A stretch of DNA of 64,000 bases from Metellina segmentata (GCA_947359465.1 OX375876.1:61758998-61822997); one strand, 5' to 3'; shown: positions 27,901 to 36,290, counted from the first letter of the stretch. The notes: generated by a model from the letters alone, not told the origin. A program made the numbers and translations.

Positions 27901-30900
27901 AAGCTCAGCAAAGAATTGAGAGATATATTGAAATATATGCAGCCATAAAACAATATAATGTAAAAAAAACTTCACATACAAGTAACAATATTACCCTATC
28001 CCTGTGTTAGTGCTCTAAACCTTTTTGGCGAGTCCTGTATGTAACAAAATTTATGTGTAACACACTTCTATTTAATGAATGAATAAATAAGTTTTCCATG
28101 CAGAAGAAAATATATTGATCTTGATGTTGCTTGAAAAAATATAAGCCATGAGAAGAACCATAAAACGTTTTTATGTTACTAATAGTGGTATTTTTACAAA
28201 AAAAACTTTAGCTGACATTCGTATTGTCATGAGACTACACCATGCATGTGAAATATTTTAAGGCTAGCCTTTGTTTACACAAAATGAAATGGAATTCCAC
28301 CTTCGCACTGATACTTTAAATTTATTAGCTATTTTAGGAAGTAGGAATTGAAACCTTGTGAATTTACTGGCGAGTCATGTCATGAAAACGCAATTCAAGT
28401 GTGGTCTAAATGAACTTTAGTGAAAATTTCCTGCAGGTGATACTGTATTAATGAAACAAATTTCAAATTGAACTTATGGAATATCTTTGGAATTTATATA
28501 TTAGAATTGATATAATGAAAACTAAAACTAGTAATTTTTCATTTATTTATAGTCTATCATCGACTTAAAGCAGAAACAAACTCATAAACTGACATTTTTT
28601 TTAAATACTAAATCCTTTTTTAATAATGAAAAATAAATCGTCATTGTAAGCTGCTGAAAAAATATTTTACCCTTTCAAAATGCTTGTAATTTTTTTTTTT
28701 TTTTTAAGTCAATATTTGTATCGTTTTAAGATTTTCTGATCTAGGCTGTGTGAGATTAATTCAGAGTATCATTCACTCTGGCACTTGTATTCTTCATGAT
28801 TTATTTTTATTTAAACTTCTTTCTCAAACTAAAATTTTATTTAGGAATTTAAACTTATTATTTCCGTATTCATTGTGTTATTTCTGCTTTATTTCAAGAC
28901 ATTCCTTTATCAAGCTGTTAAATTGCATATACAGCTTTTTCTTGTTTGTTTCCCTACTGAATTTCATATTTCGTTAAACATAATTTTCCTATGTTCAACA
29001 AGAGTTGTATTTCTCTACATTTAGACTGTTTTACCATTAGGTACATTCCCTCCTGTTGGTATCCAGCAACCTCAAAGTTCTCCTGGAAAACAACTGGAAG
29101 GTATGTCACAGTGTATGTCAAAAATATACATTCCTTTTCTTGACTTCTTATTTTAAAAAAACTTTATTTCTGGCTTGCATACTTAGTCTTTTAAAATGTG
29201 TCATTAAAATTAGAGAGTTCTATAGGATAGAGTGGAAAACTAAGTTGCACCAAATGACTGATGAAGTTCATGAACTTTTATTGTAGAATCCATGGCTAGT
29301 TTCATTCTTGTATTCCTTGACCAACTTACACTATACAATGTTCAGTGTTAAAACAAATTATTTAAATAATCTTCTCAAAGTTTAAGTGTTATATTACAGA
29401 CTTGCCTACAAACCTATTCTTCTTTACGAACTACTTATCTTCTATTTTTCAAGTGAAGAAAATTACTGTTTAAAATTAAAGAATTAGGATTTTAGCTTAT
29501 CCATGAAGGTTTCCGTGATCATATAATAAAAATACTGTAACCTCTTTTAAAATATAAAATGAAATAAACTATGTTTCCAATAAAAGAAATCAGAAACATG
29601 TCATTAATTTTGATTTGTACTTGAACATTATTTTAGGAGTATTGAGAATTAAGTACGATTTCATATTTTTCAATAAAAGTAACGTAAATAGTAGACTGGC
29701 AGATTAGTCTTATCAATAGTATAGTCAACTTTTCTTTTAAGGCACTTATCAGTTGTAGATGCATCACCATGGACTTTGAATGATGGTGGCAGCCTTTCTT
29801 TGAACTTCAGTGCATACACTTTTGCACGTTTGATTTTTCCCGTGGACAACTTAGCATCCCAAACCACTGTTGCCCTTAAATTTTCCTATGTGTTTTGTTC
29901 TCTTGAATTATTTTGCATAAGGGGAACTAGGCTGTTTCCATGTCATTGATTCGGCTTTACTCGCAGGACAGAGTTGGAACTCCCCAGTCTCATCTCCAGT
30001 GAACATGCCAGATGCATCTTTCTTCTATCAAGGCTTTGATTCTTTGATCTACCCCTACGATAAGTGCCTAAACAGACAAGGTGACTATGTCCAAAAGATA
30101 AACTAATTTGACTGTCCTGTTTTCATGTTTCCTCAATGTTTTATTACAATTTTAAAGGAATCTGGAACCTCCCTTACCTATTCAAAATATGAGATTATAT
30201 ACGTTTTGTAATACCAGTTTTTTTACTGTTTTACCATCCTGTGGTAGCCCGAGATGATCAGAACCTCATAAAAAAAGTACTCCTCAATGGGCACAAAATC
30301 CTAAACTCCTTGAATATAGTATATAATAAATATTCTCTAGTATGAAATAAGTGTAGTGAATAATTACAAGCAAATATGGTCATGGATTTTATATGGAGTG
30401 CTGTATAAAATTAAACACAGGCTTATAAAAATGTCAAACTATTGTGCCAAGTTATTGTTGCTGCTAGATAGAACACAAAATTGTGTGTGAGAATCTTGTG
30501 TAATGAAAATTCTCTAATAAAGATAATCATATTACTAGGATTTTTCACTCTTAAGTAGCTTTAAGGGATTTAAATTTTATTTCTCGGCTTCCCTTATTGC
30601 ACATCAGAAATTTACCAAACATTATTTTATATATTTATTTGTGATGAACAAGGAATATCATGCAGATGGTTTCAAAAACAACTTTTCAAACTATTGAATG
30701 TATAGAATTTGGGAAAATGATTTTTTGCTGTGTTCTGTTTTCCTATTTGTTAAGTTCTGAGTTTTTTTTTTTTTTTTTCCTTTTTTTTTCTTTTTTTACT
30801 TAGTTAAAATGATTTACTGTAAGCAATTTTACAATAACATTTATTTCCTAGTACACAGATTAAATAAAAACTATTTGATAGGAAATTAAATTCCTAAAAC

Positions 30901-33681
30901 ACAGAAGTCCTGTTGAAGTATAAGATAAAGTATCCACTTTTTGTATGTGTAAAGCTGGAAACAATCTCCCTCGTACTCATTGTGTTATATCTGTGTAAGT
31001 TCTGTTTAGTACGTTTATTGTTACTGTTTATACTATTAGTGATTTTATTGTGTTATCTGATTCATCTTGATCTATTGAATACTATGCATTTACTGTTATG
31101 CCTTTTCCCATTTACTGATGTTACAGGGCCTGAAGGATCGAATCTATTTATTTACCATTTGCCTCAAGAGTTTAACGACTCTGATTTAGCACAGACATTT
31201 GCCCCCTTTGGGAACGTCATTTCTGCTAAAGTGTTCATCGACAAACAGACAAACCTCAGCAAATGCTTTGGTGAGTTTTAAGAAATAGGTTTAGAATATT
31301 GCATATCTAATCCAATTTAACTCACTAATCAATTGTTAATATCATTACCAGTGGGAATGCAAGGGAAAGTAACTTTAATGCATGTAGGAGTTGTATGGTG
31401 CCTTGGAAACGTGAGCGTAAATGAAAATGTTAGAATTTAGAAGGATTATCTTAGTGGACTCTTGGAAAAATGTAAGAGTGAATGAAAAATCAAAGAACCT
31501 CTTTCCAAAATGAAAAAAGTTTTTCTTAATACATATTATTTTATTCTTATTTGTGCATTTAATACTTATTTCAATTCATAGTACTAATTTCAAATTGTGT
31601 TTTATGGTTTAAATGAATTCAACTTCACTGGTATGCTAGATAGTAGTATGGAAATTCTAAAATAAATACTTATATTGTTCTTATAAGTGTACCTTTTTTT
31701 ATGTGAATTTAAAATGTAAAGATGCGAATAATAAAGCATGAACTGGTATGAAATCAACTGCGAATTCTGTTTTAGTTCGTTACTCAAGTATGCTGGAAAC
31801 AATATAAAAATACATTGCTCGAAATTTTCCAGTGAAAACACTTCCCAACACCCTAATTTGCCTCTCAAGGTTTTTGGAATTGGACAGAAAGAGCATGACC
31901 AATTTTTATATTAGAAGCTAGAAGTTTATAGAACTTTTGTGTACACAAATCTGTTGACTAGCAGAAATGTCTTGAAAATGATAGCCTTCTTTTAAAACAA
32001 CCATTACAATAGAATTGTTTCTTTTCCACTATAAATGTTTTGTCGTCACAATAATGCCTATAGAAATTCAAATCAAGCCAACAATATGGCTGATACCAAT
32101 CTATGTAACCCACTAGCTTTGGTTTGATGTTCAAAAGTTCTTGGATTTTAATTACTTTCATTGGTTAACTGCAATCATTTTTCTCATAGAGTTGGGGCAA
32201 CATCATTTAAGCATCCAAACTTGATTTTTTAACTGCTTTTCTGTTTTTATAATTTCTACAACTTTGGATGCAAATCAAATTACATGGATATTCATCCATT
32301 TCACATATATCCCATCCTTGTTTTAAGACAAAATTACAATATGTGAAAATAAGATGACTACTACAAAAATTGATTTTGAGTTTGGATTTGATTATAAATG
32401 CTGCTTTTAAGTTCGTTTTTTTTTTAATTGTTATAACTCAATAGTATAAATAGCAAATACTCTAGCACTCAGAGATGCAACATTTCCGTATTTCATCATC
32501 GTTGAGGAAAGGATGACAAATAAGTAAAATCGCCTTAAAAGAACTACATTTTGGGGCTTGTCCACCCCCCACCCCGACAATTAAGTTATTTTTCACCACT
32601 TATAGCAGACTGGGGGGGGGTATTTTTCTCTTCAAGGTTTTGATGCTATAACCTGTTGCAACCATAGAGAAAACATTGGAATCAGGTTCTAGATTGTCAT
32701 AAAAGCCTTATTAAGAAAAATATTTAAATTTCTTTCGATCTTAAACAACTATTTCAAACTTAATTAGCACATTGTGTATTAGCTGATTGATTTGTATTTG
32801 AGATACTAAAATTGGGTTAAAGAACTTTTTGCTCCGATCCAGCTGTGATACCACTGCTATTATGCTTCATTATGTTGAAAATCAATTTGTTTATGTTCCT
32901 TTTATATGAGTTTGAGGAAAAATGGACATGACACATAATAATATAGGTATTAAAGGCGTTTTTACTGTACACTAAATTACTCTTCCAAAAATCCTAACAA
33001 AAACATTCCATAACTGTTAACCCCAAGTTGAAATGTTGTACTTGCTTTAAATATTATGTAAGAATTTGAAGAATTTTAGTTTGCATAAGTGAAATAATTA
33101 AATTTATAATTATAAATTTTTAATGCTGAATGACAATAAAATCTTGTTTTTCATCTTGTATTTTTGCTCAAACATTCGTTTAAAACCAATAGATCTGAAG
33201 TGGATGATCTACATATGTAATTTTTTATGCATGAACTGGTTCCCACAGTCCTTGAAGAATTTTATCTAGATATTTTTAATGCAATTTCACCTGATTAATA
33301 TTTCTCATCTGTTCATTTCATCTTTTATTTTTTCTTGTTAATATATTGCTAATTATTTTGAAATATTGCGATCCGTTTTAATTTCCTGGTCTCTTGAAAA
33401 TGAACACTCATTAGCAAATTGATATTGAAATTTTTCTTGGAATTGTCTTTGATAAAATAGCAAGAATCCTGACCATATTCACATAGTTTTGAAAAGAGCT
33501 TTGTAAGAATCCAGATTTTATTTATTTTTTGATTTTGTGTGCTTCTGTTGCAGGTTTCGTAAGCTACGATAACCCCAACAATGCCCAGGCTGCCATCCAG
33601 TCTATGAATGGTTTTCAAATTGGAATGAAGCGATTAAAAGTGCAACTGAAGCGTTCAAAGGATGCTAGCAAGCCATACTGA
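3769..33681 (+). CDS. CELF: CELF/Bruno-type RNA-binding protein (whole gene, spliced)
   Basis: CELF proteins bind U/GU-rich RNA and control alternative splicing, mRNA decay and translation. Join: 3769-3934, 4218-4300, 4472-4520, 4672-4797, 6705-6784, 9613-9753, 9981-10035, 10151-10222, 15077-15151, 18282-18344, 18698-18793, 20606-20741, 23584-23678, 29041-29100, 31127-31270, 33554-33681. This gives 1569 nt, 522 residues. RRM1 is about 14-96 (RNP2 MFVGQI, RNP1 GCCFVTFY), RRM2 about 102-180 ([14 protein letters not shown]) and RRM3 about 438-515 (LFIYHL; KCFGFVSY). The C terminus, [10 protein letters not shown], is the CELF signature. The divergent linker 181-433 is rich in A, S, G, N, Q and M and keeps the landmark [12 protein letters not shown]. 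All introns are GT-AG and frame is kept throughout. CELF1/2-like fits best, but arthropods have several Bruno paralogues and I cannot say which this is. Confidence 0.95.
4218..4300 (+). CDS. CELF: CELF exon 2: second half of RRM1
   Basis: Entered after codon base 1 and left in phase 0. It completes RNP1 (GCCFVTFY) and runs through [10 protein letters not shown] to LPG, the usual CELF exon boundary before [13 protein letters not shown]. Confidence 0.93.
4472..4520 (+). CDS. CELF: CELF exon 3: RRM1-RRM2 linker
   Basis: 49 nt, residues 84-99. It encodes [16 protein letters not shown], a hallmark CELF segment. Phase 0 in, phase 1 out. Confidence 0.93.
4672..4797 (+). CDS. CELF: CELF exon 4: first half of RRM2
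   Basis: 126 nt, phase 1 to 1. It encodes [20 protein letters not shown] and [15 protein letters not shown], closely matching RRM2 of animal CELF1/2 (RKLFIGMISKKC...). RNP2 is LFVGML. Confidence 0.94.
5116..5394. mobile_element. Tc1/mariner-type MITE, copy 1
   Basis: Terminal inverted repeats of about 28 bp: left TATCGCACC..CGGCAAGAAAAGTG, right CACTTTTCTTGCC..GGTGCGATA, with TA at both outer edges as for Tc1/mariner insertions. No coding capacity. A second, more diverged copy lies at 60997-61260 in the same orientation. It sits in the intron that separates the two halves of RRM2. Confidence 0.75.
5765..6293. mobile_element. MITE with GTTCCCAC/GTGGGAAC ends
   Basis: The left end GTTCCCACGGGCCTTGAAAA and the right end (minus strand) GGTTCCCACTCTTTGG are imperfect inverted repeats. 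Both subterminal parts repeat the words CTTGAAAAGTACTTGAATTT and CCTTGAA. The start family (CAGGGTTCCCA..) is typical of hAT MITEs. No clean target duplication is seen. No coding capacity. Confidence 0.6.
6705..6784 (+). CDS. CELF: CELF exon 5: second half of RRM2
   Basis: 80 nt, phase 1 in and phase 0 out. It completes RNP1 (GCAFITYA) and continues [17 protein letters not shown], equivalent to AIKAMHQAQTMEG of CELF1. Acceptor TTTCAG, donor GTAAGT. Confidence 0.94.
7027..7082 (+). repeat. SINE tail fragment followed by a C tract
   Basis: TTTGGTGCAGCTTTGCCAAA (7027-7046) and the following '..GGCCTTATGCCATAAA' match the tail segments at about 9038-9085 and 16320-16362. A run of about 12 C and then an A-rich tract follows. 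Probably the 3' part of a tRNA-derived SINE family. Confidence 0.5.
7458..7530. mobile_element. truncated copy of the 5765-6293 MITE
   Basis: CAGGGTTCCCAGTCTTTGAA (7460-7479) then GGTCCTTGAATTTATTT repeats the left end of the element at 5765. A G tract follows at 7511-7519 and no matching right end is found nearby. Confidence 0.5.
7531..8809. other. intronic, AT-rich, no gene seen
   Basis: Part of the intron between CELF exons 5 and 6. It holds a C tract (8101-8111) and an (AT)n microsatellite (8311-8336). The short ORFs at 7568-7977 have no recognisable domain and I do not call them genes. Confidence 0.5.
8311..8336. repeat. (AT)n microsatellite
   Basis: About 13 uninterrupted AT units followed by TTTGTGTGTG. 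Confidence 0.9.
8815..8896 (+). repeat. 3' fragment of the main tRNA-derived SINE
   Basis: The sequence around ATTCGTCAATAGCCCGCTGT and the following GTTGATCTAGTACG..AAAATTACCTTACC match the tail of the SINE family seen in full at 45594-45911. The tRNA-like head is missing. Confidence 0.55.
9036..9107 (+). repeat. SINE tail fragment
   Basis: TTTGGTGCAGCTTGGCCAAA then TATTGGCCTTGAGCCATAAA and an AACCAACC-type end. It shares words with 7027-7075 and 16320-16362. Confidence 0.5.
9613..9753 (+). CDS. CELF: CELF exon 6: end of RRM2 and start of the linker
   Basis: 141 nt, phase 0 to 0, residues 169-215. [20 protein letters not shown] is the conserved end of CELF RRM2; it continues with [12 protein letters not shown] and GLSSQYIAA. 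Confidence 0.95.
9981..10035 (+). CDS. CELF: CELF exon 7: linker
   Basis: 55 nt, phase 0 to 1. [18 protein letters not shown] aligns loosely with the 'LLQQTASSGNLNTLS' part of vertebrate CELF1. Acceptor TTTTGCAG, donor GTAAAG. Confidence 0.88.
10151..10222 (+). CDS. CELF: CELF exon 8: first LAALAA-type linker module
   Basis: 72 nt, phase 1 to 1, residues 235-257. It encodes [17 protein letters not shown] followed by PNNTNA. The opening is very like exon 11 ([18 protein letters not shown]). Symmetric phase means it could be skipped without a frameshift. Confidence 0.9.
10855..11010 (+). repeat. tRNA-derived SINE, second family
   Basis: A B-box-like GGTTCAATTCC lies at 10899-10909, with TTTGCCCTCTGCACTAGCAG at 10858-10877 upstream. 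The same layout without the B box recurs at 15245-15420 (TTTGCCCACTGCACTAGCAG). The tail ends near CTTTCTCAGACCTTA. Intronic. Confidence 0.6.
11011..12498. other. intronic, very AT-rich, no gene seen
   Basis: Long A and T runs and a T tract followed by a G tract at 11992-12017. No repeat ends or coding signal recognised. Confidence 0.5.
12507..14519. mobile_element. hAT-like DNA element, about 2 kb, non-coding
   Basis: The left end CAGGGGTGAAAATCTTCCGC and the right end TTTTCACCCCTG are inverted repeats (12 bp perfect). The element is flanked by TTAGCA on both sides (12501-12506 and 14520-14525); a normal hAT duplication is 8 bp, so the flank is shortened or this is another superfamily. Subterminal sequence is rich in TTCCGCTTTTTTT-type words. 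No transposase remains. A mariner-type MITE is nested at 13569-13866, and 13230-13318 resembles the right half of that MITE. Confidence 0.65.
13569..13866. mobile_element. mariner-type MITE with about 25-bp inverted repeats
   Basis: TA|CAGCTTCAGTCTAC..TTATAGC at the left and GCTATAAACGTAGACTGAAG CTG|TA at the right: inverted repeats flanked by TA on both sides, 298 bp. Nested inside the hAT-like element 12507-14519. A degenerate partial copy (GAAGTGCGCCAAGGCGGTGT then ACATAGACTGCAGCTA) sits at about 13266-13318. Confidence 0.75.
14520..15076. other. intronic, no gene seen
   Basis: AT-rich intron sequence up to the acceptor of CELF exon 9. No repeat or coding signal recognised. Confidence 0.5.
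15077..15151 (+). CDS. CELF: CELF exon 9: Gly-rich linker
   Basis: 75 nt, phase 1 to 1, residues 259-282. It encodes [20 protein letters not shown] then NHTP. Acceptor TTTCCAG, donor GTAATT. Symmetric phase. Confidence 0.88.
15245..15420 (+). repeat. tRNA-derived SINE, second family, diverged copy
   Basis: GTTTGCCCACTGCACTAGCA starts at 15258, then a body similar to 10855-11010 (AACTAACTACCCTTGATGTA; TTTCTGAGTCAG). The B box is decayed. Confidence 0.5.
16320..16362 (+). repeat. SINE tail fragment
   Basis: CCCAAATATGGCCTTTGTGC then CATAAAACCCAACCAATC. Same tail family as 7027-7075 and 9036-9107. A (TA)n stretch lies just before it (16309-16321). Confidence 0.5.
16926..17224 (-). mobile_element. 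solo LTR of a retrotransposon (probably Ty3/gypsy-type)
   Basis: 299-bp block starting TGTAAAG and ending CTCAACA on the plus strand (TG...CA ends), flanked on both sides by the 5-bp direct repeat GTTTA (16921-16925 and 17225-17229). It is clearly richer in G+C than the surrounding intron. On the minus strand an AATAAA lies near the far end (about 16966-16961), as expected for an LTR polyadenylation signal, so the LTR reads on the minus strand. No internal retrotransposon sequence remains. The superfamily call is inference from the 5-bp duplication and layout. Confidence 0.75.
17230..18281. other. intronic, no gene seen
   Basis: AT-rich intron up to CELF exon 10. No repeat ends or coding signal recognised. 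Confidence 0.5.
18282..18344 (+). CDS. CELF: CELF exon 10: second LAALA-type linker module
   Basis: 63 nt, phase 1 to 1, residues 284-303. It encodes [20 protein letters not shown], the same NxQxLxALA pattern as exons 8 and 11. Acceptor TTTGTAG, donor GTAAAT. Confidence 0.9.
18698..18793 (+). CDS. CELF: CELF exon 11: third LTALAA-type linker module
   Basis: 96 nt, phase 1 to 1, residues 305-335. It opens [18 protein letters not shown], close to exon 8, then [13 protein letters not shown]. Acceptor TTTTAG, donor GTATTT. Confidence 0.9.
18794..20605. other. intron between CELF exons 11 and 12
   Basis: 1.8 kb of AT-rich sequence without recognisable repeats. A 63-codon ORF at 19509-19700 has no known domain and no codon-use support. 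Confidence 0.5.
20606..20741 (+). CDS. CELF: CELF exon 12: Ser-rich linker
   Basis: 136 nt, phase 1 in and phase 2 out, residues 337-380. It encodes [31 protein letters not shown] and [13 protein letters not shown]. Because the phase is asymmetric it can only be skipped together with exon 13. Confidence 0.9.
20742..21950. other. intronic, no gene seen
   Basis: AT-rich. No repeat ends or coding signal recognised. Confidence 0.5.
21952..22160 (-). mobile_element. 3' terminal part of a Helitron-like element
   Basis: On the minus strand the left edge reads ..GCCACACAGCGGCTAG followed by T: a short hairpin then CTAG|T, the Helitron 3' rule, at 21955-21952. Further in, GGTTTGCTTCGCAAACC (22060-22076) and GCTACGCATTCCCATTTG are the reverse complement of the subterminal part of the autonomous Helitron at about 60593-60625. 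The 5' end was not identified. The stretch has clearly higher G+C than the intron around it. Confidence 0.6.
22168..22262 (+). repeat. fragment of the main tRNA-derived SINE
   Basis: GTGGGGTGCCAGCTAAGGTG, then CCGTGGTTCAAAATTATGCG and ATCTTTTCCTTATT match the body of the SINE at 45402-45911. Head and tail are missing. It abuts the Helitron-like piece to its left. Confidence 0.6.
22263..23583. other. intronic, no gene seen
   Basis: AT-rich intron up to CELF exon 13. The ORF at 22646-22891 (81 codons) has no recognisable domain. Confidence 0.5.
23584..23678 (+). CDS. CELF: CELF exon 13: conserved [10 protein letters not shown] linker motif
   Basis: 95 nt, phase 2 in and phase 1 out, residues 382-412. 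It encodes [20 protein letters not shown] then [19 protein letters not shown] is shared with the vertebrate CELF1/2 linker ([11 protein letters not shown]), a strong family marker. Acceptor TTTTAG, donor GTGAGA. Confidence 0.94.
24192..24262 (+). repeat. fragment of the main tRNA-derived SINE
   Basis: CATCTGACCGTGGCTCAAAA then TTATGAAGTGTTGC and GCTAGTACGACATTAATTAA match the distal body and tail of the SINE at 45402-45911. An internal deletion joins the two parts. Confidence 0.5.
26190..26372 (-). mobile_element. 5' part of a Helitron-like repeat
   Basis: The words ACCTGTGTGCCAAATTTCAT (26286-26305), GTAAGTGCCATAGATTCGCC and the end TTTTTATAATAGTAGG match the right ends of the elements at 1-478 and 37257-39862. 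Minus orientation. The 3' half is missing. Confidence 0.55.
29041..29100 (+). CDS. CELF: CELF exon 14: linker before RRM3
   Basis: 60 nt, phase 1 to 1, residues 414-432. It encodes [19 protein letters not shown]. Acceptor ACCATTAG, donor GTATGT. Joined directly to the RRM3 exon it reads ..[14 protein letters not shown], matching the 'QKEGPEGANLFIYHL' junction of CELF1. Confidence 0.93.
29967..30080 (+). CDS. CELF: candidate CELF cassette exon (38 residues)
   Basis: 114 nt fully open in the frame set by exon 14, phase 1 to 1, with acceptor CTTTACTCGCAG and donor CAAG|GTGACT. It encodes [33 protein letters not shown] and LNRQ. Inserted, it raises the protein to 560 residues and leaves the RRM3 frame unchanged. 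Its base and codon use look coding and unlike the AT-rich flanks. I know no equivalent segment in standard CELF proteins, so it is probably an optional, lineage-restricted exon just before RRM3. No transcript evidence is available here. Confidence 0.6.
30763..30797. repeat. T-rich tract
   Basis: Nearly pure T interrupted by single C residues, in the intron before the RRM3 exon, about 330 nt upstream of its acceptor. Confidence 0.8.
31127..31270 (+). CDS. CELF: CELF exon 16: first half of RRM3
   Basis: 144 nt, phase 1 to 1, residues 434-480 without the cassette. [20 protein letters not shown] and [15 protein letters not shown] are near-identical to RRM3 of animal CELF proteins. RNP2 is LFIYHL; RNP1 KCFGFVSY is split across the next junction. 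Acceptor GTTACAG, donor GTGAGT. Confidence 0.96.
31271..33553. other. last CELF intron, unassigned
   Basis: 2.3 kb AT-rich, no gene or repeat ends recognised. Short C-rich and G-rich tracts lie near 32564-32621. Confidence 0.5.
33554..33681 (+). CDS. CELF: CELF exon 17: end of RRM3 and stop codon
   Basis: 128 nt, residues 482-522 then TGA at 33679-33681. It encodes [35 protein letters not shown] and DASKPY, the most conserved part of CELF proteins. Acceptor TCTGTTGCAG. Confidence 0.97.
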
Positions 33682-36290
33682 ATGTTAATTAATAACCGAG
33701 CTTGCATGCAGATTTCCTACTGCAAATGCGTGTGTATATTCGAAGATTTTTATCCTGTCATTATTCTTTGTTTAAATATATGTTACAAAGTATATATTTC
33801 TGTTAAAGAAGTCTATTAATATTAACCTGAAGCATCCATGAAAAGGACTAACAGCATGTACGTAGAGCATATTTCGTGAATATTATATGTGGATGTATTT
33901 TTCTGTTGGTATCGTTACATGATGTCATATCAAAGTCGTTTTTATCCTGGTGAAATCAATTTTATGTACATTTTTGTTGTAACTAAAAGTTCAGTAGTGA
34001 AATCACATTATTTTCGTGCTGTCAAATATAGCTAAACTGTCGTTTTATTTATAGTGTTTATATGATGGTTGTGAAACAGCCATTCAAAGTATATATAGTA
34101 TATATAGCTAAATATATTTAATATCAGAAATTTGGTGGCAAAAATTTTGCTTGTTTTTATTGCTAGTTAGAAAACCCTTTTGTTTTGTCTTTTTGATGGT
34201 TGTGAAACAGTTTCTGTGTGTTAAAAGGGAGCACTCCATCTCTCGCATGTAGAAAAAGTATTTAAAGACAGAAAACACGAAATTGACAAAGTGCCTCGCC
34301 TCTCTTGCAGGTTGCTTCCTCCAATAGCATTTATATACCCGGAGGCTTGATTCATTTTATCACTTGTTATTTCTCCCTCACAGCCAGCGGCTCGAAGCCC
34401 GGCTCCATGAGCCGAGTCCGCGTCATGGATGCTTCCAGGGCTAATGATTGGTTCACTTATTGCATTTTGTTTCATAGTTGTGTAAATTTTGTGAGTAAAT
34501 AAGTTAGTACATGTATGTTCTATGGTATGTTCGGTTGCTTTGTGTGCAGTATTATTTTATCTTAATGTAGTCTCGTTGGTACTGTTGATTTTAGGTGCAC
34601 CAAAGTCGGGTGTGTCTTTTGAAAAGCATTTTTTCGGGAATTATTGGTACATCTAAGAGACTTAGTTTTAGCACACATATATCATTGTTTTATTTTTACT
34701 CGATAAACAATTTGTATTCATACTCTCGTCCAATTGTACAGTTTCTAAATCGTGCAAAGTATATTAACAAAAAAAAAATATAGGATTGACCGCTCACTGC
34801 TGAATCCGACCAAGATACGATCTCTCGGTATCAGATGCAATTTTAATCTGTGAGGAAGTTGTTGTGAACTGTCTCTCCTTATATCTGTGTAGAGTTATAT
34901 CATTTTGGAAAAAAGTGGTTTATAGATAACTATTATTGTAACCCAGTATTATGAGACTGCTCTGTGTTTTAAAGAATTTGTGGACTTTCTCTAGTCCAAA
35001 TTTGTCATCCGGTTTGTGTTTCTTTGAGAGGAAACCAAAGAAAATTTGTAAAGCATGTATTTACTAATATGTCTGCCTTAATCTGTTTGGCACTAAAAGA
35101 AATTTATGTACCAGACAAACATGTATGTCAATTTATTGGTGTGAAAAAATAGTGATTAAACGGGAAAATGTCTTTATGTAGTACTGTGGCTTAATGTCTT
35201 GTCATACAGCACATATTTTGCATGGAACCCATGCTCAGCTCACTGTCAAACTGTCCTTATCCGGTGTCTTTGTCTCTGTCTGCTGCTTTGTGCACGATCT
35301 GTGTGTAATTGTCTGTCTTGTGACTTGCATCAGAGCTCATATTTTACATCACTCTGTGATTCGTGATAACTGCTGCCCAACTACAAGATGTGGGTGCCAA
35401 ACAAAGATAATTATTAAAAACATTGTGGAATTCTCTCTTAGCAAAAAAGGAAAGAAAAACTGTTATACTAAAAATTGTTTCGTATCAATTTGTGTTTCAT
35501 TAGTTTTTCAGTGCATTGTAGCTATAGATTAAGTTATTATTGAATTTGTTTAAAGCATTTAAAACTTTGTTTTGCTGTTTGTTGTTATGAAATTTTAACT
35601 GTTATTTCATAATAGTGTAAAAAAGAAACGGGTTCGCAGTGAAGAATTTACTAATATGCTGTTGTGTCAATGTTGCTGTCCACTGTGTTTCTTGTGACCA
35701 CTGGTCACACCCAGTGCAAGTACCTTTTGTACACATAGTCTACTTTTTTAAAATTACAATCAAATTGATGATTTTTTACTTAATGATTTGCTGTTCAGTC
35801 TTTTACTTGATAATTTGTTGTTGATTTTAAAATATATATATATTTTGGTCATTTAATAGCTCTGTGATAGTGAGGTGAAGTACTTACTCTTGAATCTGAG
35901 TTGAGATTTTTTTAGTAAGTTCGTTTTCTGTCAAATACATGAGAGTGGCTTTCATGCATTTGATGAGCAGTCTTGCAACTTCTGTCTGGGTTGTAAAATT
36001 TATAGATTATTTGATTTTACTTTGTTTTATTTTTATTCTGAAGAATGGTATGATAGCAGAGGGGGATCACATTCAAGCTGCTGAGTAATGCTATCCACTT
36101 CTGGCTTGAGAACATATCGTCAATAATATCTAAATTGCTGCAGCTATATCTATTATATGATACTATGAGAAAAACATTTATAACATTTTGTTAACTAAAA
36201 TTTTTTATAATCTTTTGTTAAAGAAAGACTTACAAATTATGCTATGGAGTTTGGGAAATTTTCATTAATAAAACAAATAAGTAGTTTCTG
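33682..36290 (+). other. CELF: probable CELF 3' untranslated region
   Basis: 2.6 kb from the stop to just past the first canonical AATAAA I can find downstream (36267). It is not obviously repeat-derived. It holds many TGT/TTGTTG words, the kind of U/GU-rich sequence CELF proteins bind, a 16-nt direct repeat GATGGTTGTGAAACAG (34064 and 34195), and a G+C-rich patch at 34330-34445. ORFs of 60-112 codons inside it (for example 35194-35532) show no domain. Extent is inferred. Confidence 0.55.
36267..36272 (+). terminator. poly(A) signal AATAAA, probable CELF 3' end
   Basis: AATAAA followed after about 20 nt by a GT-rich stretch (TTGTTTGTGTTTCTTTGTTT), the usual downstream element. I saw no earlier AATAAA after the stop codon. 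Confidence 0.55.

Larger units (their letters stand above)
23679..29040. other. 5.4-kb CELF intron, mostly unassigned
   Basis: Very AT-rich. Contents recognised: a SINE fragment (24192-24262), a Helitron-like 5' piece (about 26190-26372), and T tracts at 27831-27850 and 28690-28705. No ORF with a recognisable domain and no splice-bounded coding block found. Confidence 0.5.

Noticed and set aside
30913..31281. 122-codon ORF running into the RRM3 exon, suggesting an alternative N terminus
   Set aside because: The part before 31127 is hydrophobic, low-complexity intron translation, and a consensus acceptor sits exactly where CELF similarity begins.
35194..35532. 112-codon Cys-rich ORF downstream of the CELF stop
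   Set aside because: Lies in the probable 3' UTR; TGT-rich DNA yields Cys codons by composition. No signal peptide or domain recognised.
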